Part shown: positions 14,322-17,335 of the stretch, piece by piece
Layout: every line of letters starts with the position of its first letter
How positions within the stretch are numbered: the first letter of the stretch is position 1
The notes under the pieces: generated by a model
The model's input: the letters and a program-made list of their open reading frames with translations, nothing else
Databases searched by the model: none
Told to the model about the DNA's origin: nothing
NCBI GenBank assembly: GCA_035620515.1
Contig: DASPGR010000209.1
Coordinates: forward strand, 1 to 17,335
Direction of reading: 5' to 3'
Length of the DNA stretch: 17,335 nucleotides
Source of the DNA: SG8-41 sp035620515
Lineage (GTDB): Bacteria; Pseudomonadota; Gammaproteobacteria; Burkholderiales; SG8-41
Position numbers and translations under genes: made by a program

Positions 14322-14894
14322 ATGGAAGAGTCCCCCCTCTGGCACCGGCGCCACGGCGCGGCAGTTCTCGAGCTGGGAATCGCTGTCGTGGTCGCAATCG
14401 GCACCGGATATCTCGCGGTCGCAATGCCGGCCTTCGTGCACGAAGGCGGCATTCAGGAAGCTCAGGATTTCATCCGCCTGACCCCCGTCTTCTTCCCGCG
14501 GCTCTCCTTCGGCCTGACGAGCGTCATCAGCTGGATCCTTGTGTTCAGAATGCTCAGGGCCGCACCCGGGGCTCACGTATTGCAATTCTCCTTCCGTGCA
14601 AGGGACTACGCGAACGTTCTTCTCATGAGTGCGCTCATTCTCGGTTACGCAGGGCTTCTGCCTGTTCTCGGTTACAGTCTCGCGACCATGGTGGCGGTGG
14701 CTGCCACAACATACTTCCTGGGGATGCGCTCGCTGTTGCCGCTGCTCGCTTTCAGTGTCGTCACTCCGGTCGCAACCCGTTTCATCTTCGAGCGGCTTCT
14801 CGCGATCTCGCTTCCGCTTTGTCGCTACGAGCCGATCGCGGAGGTCGAGCAGGCGCTCATGCGGTTCCTCGCGACCACCCTGATCCCCGGTTAG
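14322..14894 (+). CDS. tctB: Tripartite tricarboxylate transporter, small membrane subunit TctB
   Basis: TctB is the small integral-membrane subunit of TTT-family secondary transporters, which take up citrate and other carboxylates with a periplasmic binding protein. The 190-residue product has hydrophobic segments at about 12-36, 58-78, 97-116, 118-134 and 138-157, with the motif FFPRLSFG in the second, where TctB proteins have a conserved F/YP. The ATG at 14322 has GAGAA seven bases upstream and a sensible start before the first helix. An in-frame GTG at 14268 would add 18 residues without similarity. It precedes tctA by 12 bases. The 183-base gap upstream, shared with the divergent gene, shows no promoter I can call with confidence. 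Confidence 0.88.
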   Translation: MEESPLWHRRHGAAVLELGIAVVVAIGTGYLAVAMPAFVHEGGIQEAQDFIRLTPVFFPRLSFGLTSVISWILVFRMLRAAPGAHVLQFSFRARDYANVLLMSALILGYAGLLPVLGYSLATMVAVAATTYFLGMRSLLPLLAFSVVTPVATRFIFERLLAISLPLCRYEPIAEVEQALMRFLATTLIPG

Positions 14895-14906
14895 CCGACG
14901 CAGCTC

Positions 14907-16406
14907 ATGTTCGAGGCCTTCCTCCAGGGATTCTCGCTCCTCCTGAGAATCGATACGTACGTGTACATAGCGCTCGGCCTGACGATCGGTATGTTCGTCG
15001 GCGCGATGCCGGGCCTCACCACGACTCTCGCGGTGGCGGTGCTGCTGCCGATATCGTTCAAGCTGGAGCCCATGGTGGGGATACCCTTCCTCATCGGCAT
15101 TACCAAGGGAGGGATTTTCGGCGGCAGCATCTCGGCGATCCTGGTGGGCATCCCGGGCACGGGGGCATCGATTGCGACGACATTTGACGGGCCGGCACTC
15201 ACGCGGCAGGGCAAGGGCCGCAAGGCGCTCGAAATGGCTCTTTACTCCTCTGTGACGGGCGATCTGATCTCCGACGTCATCACGCTGATGCTCATCGGAC
15301 CGATTGCACTGCTGACGCTGCTCATCGGCCCGCCCGAGGTGTTCGCCATCATCATCTTCTCGCTGGTGCTGATCTCGAGCGTCTCGAGCGAATCGGGCAT
15401 CAAGGGTGGCATCGCCGCCTTCCTCGGCCTTGGCCTCGGATTCATCGGCACTGATGCAACAACCGGGGCAACGAGGCTGACCTTCGGCCTCGAGGCCCTC
15501 ACCGGCGGTATTCCATTGATCCCGCTCATCATCGGCGTTTTCGCAATTCCCGAGATTCTTGCGGCAGTGGAGTCGCGCGCGGCGCGCTTCATCGACGAGC
15601 ACGTCGACCTCAGCAAGGCCGGCGAGCGGTTGCGGTGGCACGAGCTGCGCCGCTCGATCCGCACCATTCTTCGTTCCACCCTGATTGGCACGGGAATCGG
15701 CGTCGTGCCCGGCGTGGGACAAGTCGTTGCAGCATTCGTCGGGTACAGCGCGGCCAAGCGCGCGTCCAAGCATCCTGAGACGTTTGGCAAGGGAGAACTC
15801 GACGGCATCGCCGGGCCCGAAGCAGCCAACAACGCCGTGAACGGTCCCACGCTCGTGCCGCTGCTCACGCTTGGCATCCCGGGCGACAACATTACGGCCA
15901 TCCTGCTGGGGGCATTCGTTGCGCACGGAATGCGCCCGGGGCCCCAGATCTTTCAGGAGCAGGGACCGCTGATGTACGCCCTGCTCCTGAGCTTCATCAT
16001 TGCGAACGTCATTTTCCTCTTGCTCGGGCTGTTTCTCATCAAGCCGTTTGCGCAGGCCATGCAGATGAAGAAGGCCTACTTGTTGCCGCTGATCCTGGCG
16101 CTCGCATTCGTGGGGGCGCTTTCGACCGGCGACACTTCCGACATTGGCATCATGGTGGTGATCGGCCTGTGCTCCTACGTCATGCGCAAAGCCGGTTTCG
16201 ACCTCGCGCCGCTCGTGATCGCTTTCGTGCTCGCCGAGCCCATCGAGTACACCCTGAGCCAGTCGCTCCTCTACGCGCATGGCTCGCCCTTTCACTATCT
16301 TTTCGCGGACCGTCCAATCGCCTCGTTCTTCCTGGTCTCGGCCCTGATATGGATCGCCTGGTTGACCGCGCGTGCATCGATTCGCCGCCATCTGTCGCGG
16401 CATTAG
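14907..16406 (+). CDS. tctA: Tripartite tricarboxylate transporter, large membrane subunit TctA
   Basis: TctA is the translocating subunit, with about a dozen membrane helices driven by ion gradients. The 499-residue product has the usual family length. Its inverted-repeat halves each carry the conserved motifs: GAMPGLT (32-38) with GIPGTGASIATTFDG (81-95) in the first, and VPGVGQ (267-272) with EAANNA (305-310) and GIPGDN (323-328) in the second. The ATG at 14907 follows tctB closely but has only a weak ribosome-binding site, so it may depend on coupling. The substrate cannot be read from the sequence. A 159-base gap follows before tctC. Confidence 0.95.
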   Translation: MFEAFLQGFSLLLRIDTYVYIALGLTIGMFVGAMPGLTTTLAVAVLLPISFKLEPMVGIPFLIGITKGGIFGGSISAILVGIPGTGASIATTFDGPALTRQGKGRKALEMALYSSVTGDLISDVITLMLIGPIALLTLLIGPPEVFAIIIFSLVLISSVSSESGIKGGIAAFLGLGLGFIGTDATTGATRLTFGLEALTGGIPLIPLIIGVFAIPEILAAVESRAARFIDEHVDLSKAGERLRWHELRRSIRTILRSTLIGTGIGVVPGVGQVVAAFVGYSAAKRASKHPETFGKGELDGIAGPEAANNAVNGPTLVPLLTLGIPGDNITAILLGAFVAHGMRPGPQIFQEQGPLMYALLLSFIIANVIFLLLGLFLIKPFAQAMQMKKAYLLPLILALAFVGALSTGDTSDIGIMVVIGLCSYVMRKAGFDLAPLVIAFVLAEPIEYTLSQSLLYAHGSPFHYLFADRPIASFFLVSALIWIAWLTARASIRRHLSRH

Positions 16407-16449
16407 CGCGCCGGGACGGCTTGGTCCGGACAGGTGCGCTCCCCTGCGG

Positions 16450-16462
16450 GCCGTCAGACGGC
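16450..16462. repeat. Perfect 13-bp dyad in the tctA-tctC gap
   Basis: GCCGTC-A-GACGGC, two 6-base arms around one base, ends nine bases before the candidate -35 of tctC. The shape and position suit a regulator operator, but a dyad this short can arise by chance. Confidence 0.25.
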
Positions 16463-16471
16463 GACTCGAAG

Positions 16472-16500
16472 TGGGCAGCGGCATCAATATGTTCTATTAT
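16472..16500 (+). promoter_or_regulatory. Candidate promoter for tctC
   Basis: TGGGCA (16472-16477, four of six consensus bases), a 17-base spacer and TATTAT (16495-16500, five of six). It would start transcription near 16507 and give a leader of about 59 bases. It lies in an unusually AT-rich patch of the tctA-tctC gap. Confidence 0.4.
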
Positions 16501-16565
16501 TGACGGCACTCTTGCGGATTTGAGTGGTACGCAGGACGACGGTCTAATTTCTTGAGGAGGAGATC

Positions 16566-17335
16566 ATGACCACACGTTTGTCGAAGATCGCCGCGGCAGG
16601 ATTGGCTCTGCTCTTTGCAGCATCCGGATCGCTCATTGCCGCGTCATACCCCGACCGTCCCATTACGCTCGTCATTCCGCTGAGCCCCGGCGGCAGCCAC
16701 GACCTGCACGCGCGGGGAATCACGCCGGAGCTCGGCAGGATACTGGGCCAGCCCGTCATCGTGAAGTTTCTGCCGGGTGGAGCGGGAATGAAAGGCACGG
16801 GCTTTGCCGCCGAGGCCAAGCCTGACGGCTATACGATCCTTTTCACTCACAACTACTTCGACCAGATGGTGCCGCAGACGCAGAAGGTGCCGTTCGACGT
16901 GTTGAAGAGCTTCCACACGCTGGCGCGAATCAATTATTCGCAGCCCATGTTCATGACGCACCCGGGCGCTCCATTCAAGGACTTGAAGGGCGTTGTCGCA
17001 TATGCCAAGGCGAATCCGGGGAAAACGACTTTCGGGCATAGCGGCGTGTGGAGCGTGATGCATACGCCGATGCTCCAGTTCGTGCAGGCAGCAAACATCA
17101 GAGTCAACTTCATTCCCCACAAGGGTGGTGGACCCGTGCTGCGCGCACTCTTGGCGAGTCAGGATGACGTCGGGGGAGTGTTTGCAACCCAGTCACGGCC
17201 TCATTTCAAAGCCGGCAAGCTGATCCCGCTCGCCGTGGTCGGCGAGACGCGCATCCAGGGTGACCCGGATTTCGGTCAGGTGCCGTCGATGACGGAGCTT
17301 GGGTATCCGACCGTCACCTCCACGATGGACCGCAT
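16566..17335 (+). CDS. tctC: Bug/TctC-family tripartite transporter substrate-binding protein (partial, C-terminus off the right edge)
   Basis: Bug (TctC) proteins are periplasmic receptors that capture carboxylates and deliver them to TctAB. About 256 residues are present of a family that is usually near 320. Residues 1-26 form a signal peptide (basic MTTRLSK, hydrophobic AAAGLALLFAA, cleavage near LIAA-SYP). The mature start YPDRPITLVIPLSPGGSHD is the classic Bug opening. The PGGSHDLHAR loop (41-50) and FLPGGAGMKG (69-77) correspond to ligand-loop motifs of the family. A strong AGGAGGAG ends three bases before the ATG. It follows tctA by 159 bases and probably has its own promoter, so the receptor can be made in excess of the membrane subunits. 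Confidence 0.93.
   Translation, partial: MTTRLSKIAAAGLALLFAASGSLIAASYPDRPITLVIPLSPGGSHDLHARGITPELGRILGQPVIVKFLPGGAGMKGTGFAAEAKPDGYTILFTHNYFDQMVPQTQKVPFDVLKSFHTLARINYSQPMFMTHPGAPFKDLKGVVAYAKANPGKTTFGHSGVWSVMHTPMLQFVQAANIRVNFIPHKGGGPVLRALLASQDDVGGVFATQSRPHFKAGKLIPLAVVGETRIQGDPDFGQVPSMTELGYPTVTSTMDR

Noticed and set aside
14238..16487. A 749-codon open frame on the minus strand, antisense to all of tctB and tctA
   Set aside because: Its product is extremely hydrophilic (rich in Asp, Glu, Arg, His, Gln), as expected when the strand opposite a very hydrophobic membrane protein in GC-rich DNA is read. It has no domain I recognise. The sense strand encodes clear TctB and TctA with all family motifs.

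Overview
The window is a GC-rich chromosomal segment that looks like a betaproteobacterium, probably Burkholderiales. The grounds are the block order rne / rluC / HAD phosphatase / S49 peptidase / short tetrapyrrole-methylase-like protein / maf(yceF) / yceD / rpmF / plsX / fabH / fabD / fabG / acpP / fabF, plus a tripartite tricarboxylate transporter (TctABC) with a Bug-type binding protein, a family greatly expanded in that order. This is inferred from gene content and protein similarity by eye; no search was run.

Layout. (1) 1-5659, minus strand: the fatty-acid and phospholipid initiation operon, read right to left as yceD, rpmF, plsX, fabH, fabD, fabG, acpP, fabF (fabF runs off the left edge). 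Genes are tightly packed, with stop/start overlaps at plsX-fabH and fabD-fabG. A near-consensus sigma-70 promoter lies directly in front of yceD, and a weaker candidate precedes acpP. (2) 5750-7061, plus strand: maf/yceF and a short RsmI-like methyltransferase, divergent from the fab operon. (3) 7058-9717, minus strand: rluC, a phosphoglycolate-phosphatase-like HAD protein and an S49 peptidase. (4) 9718-10169: the divergent rluC/rne region, which holds a candidate rne promoter and a roughly 430-nt leader with several strong hairpins, the last of which covers the rne ribosome-binding site. (5) 10170-12896: full-length RNase E. (6) 12893-14138, minus strand: a low-molecular-weight tyrosine phosphatase and an unrecognised two-repeat protein. 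(7) 14322-17335, plus strand: tctB, tctA and the start of tctC, in the order B-A-C.

How the genes work together. PlsX, FabH, FabD, FabG, AcpP and FabF initiate and elongate acyl chains on ACP and feed acyl-phosphate to phospholipid synthesis. L32, RluC and RNase E belong to ribosome and RNA metabolism, so regions 1-4 are a core housekeeping neighbourhood. The Tct genes form a secondary carboxylate uptake system that is accessory in character.

No rRNA, tRNA, CRISPR array, insertion sequence, phage gene or convincing intrinsic terminator was seen. I found no clear candidate for a wholly new multi-gene system. The most interesting points are the rne leader, the apparently leaderless yceD transcript, two convergent gene pairs that share a palindromic CTAG stop, and the uncharacterised 245-residue protein divergent from the tct genes.
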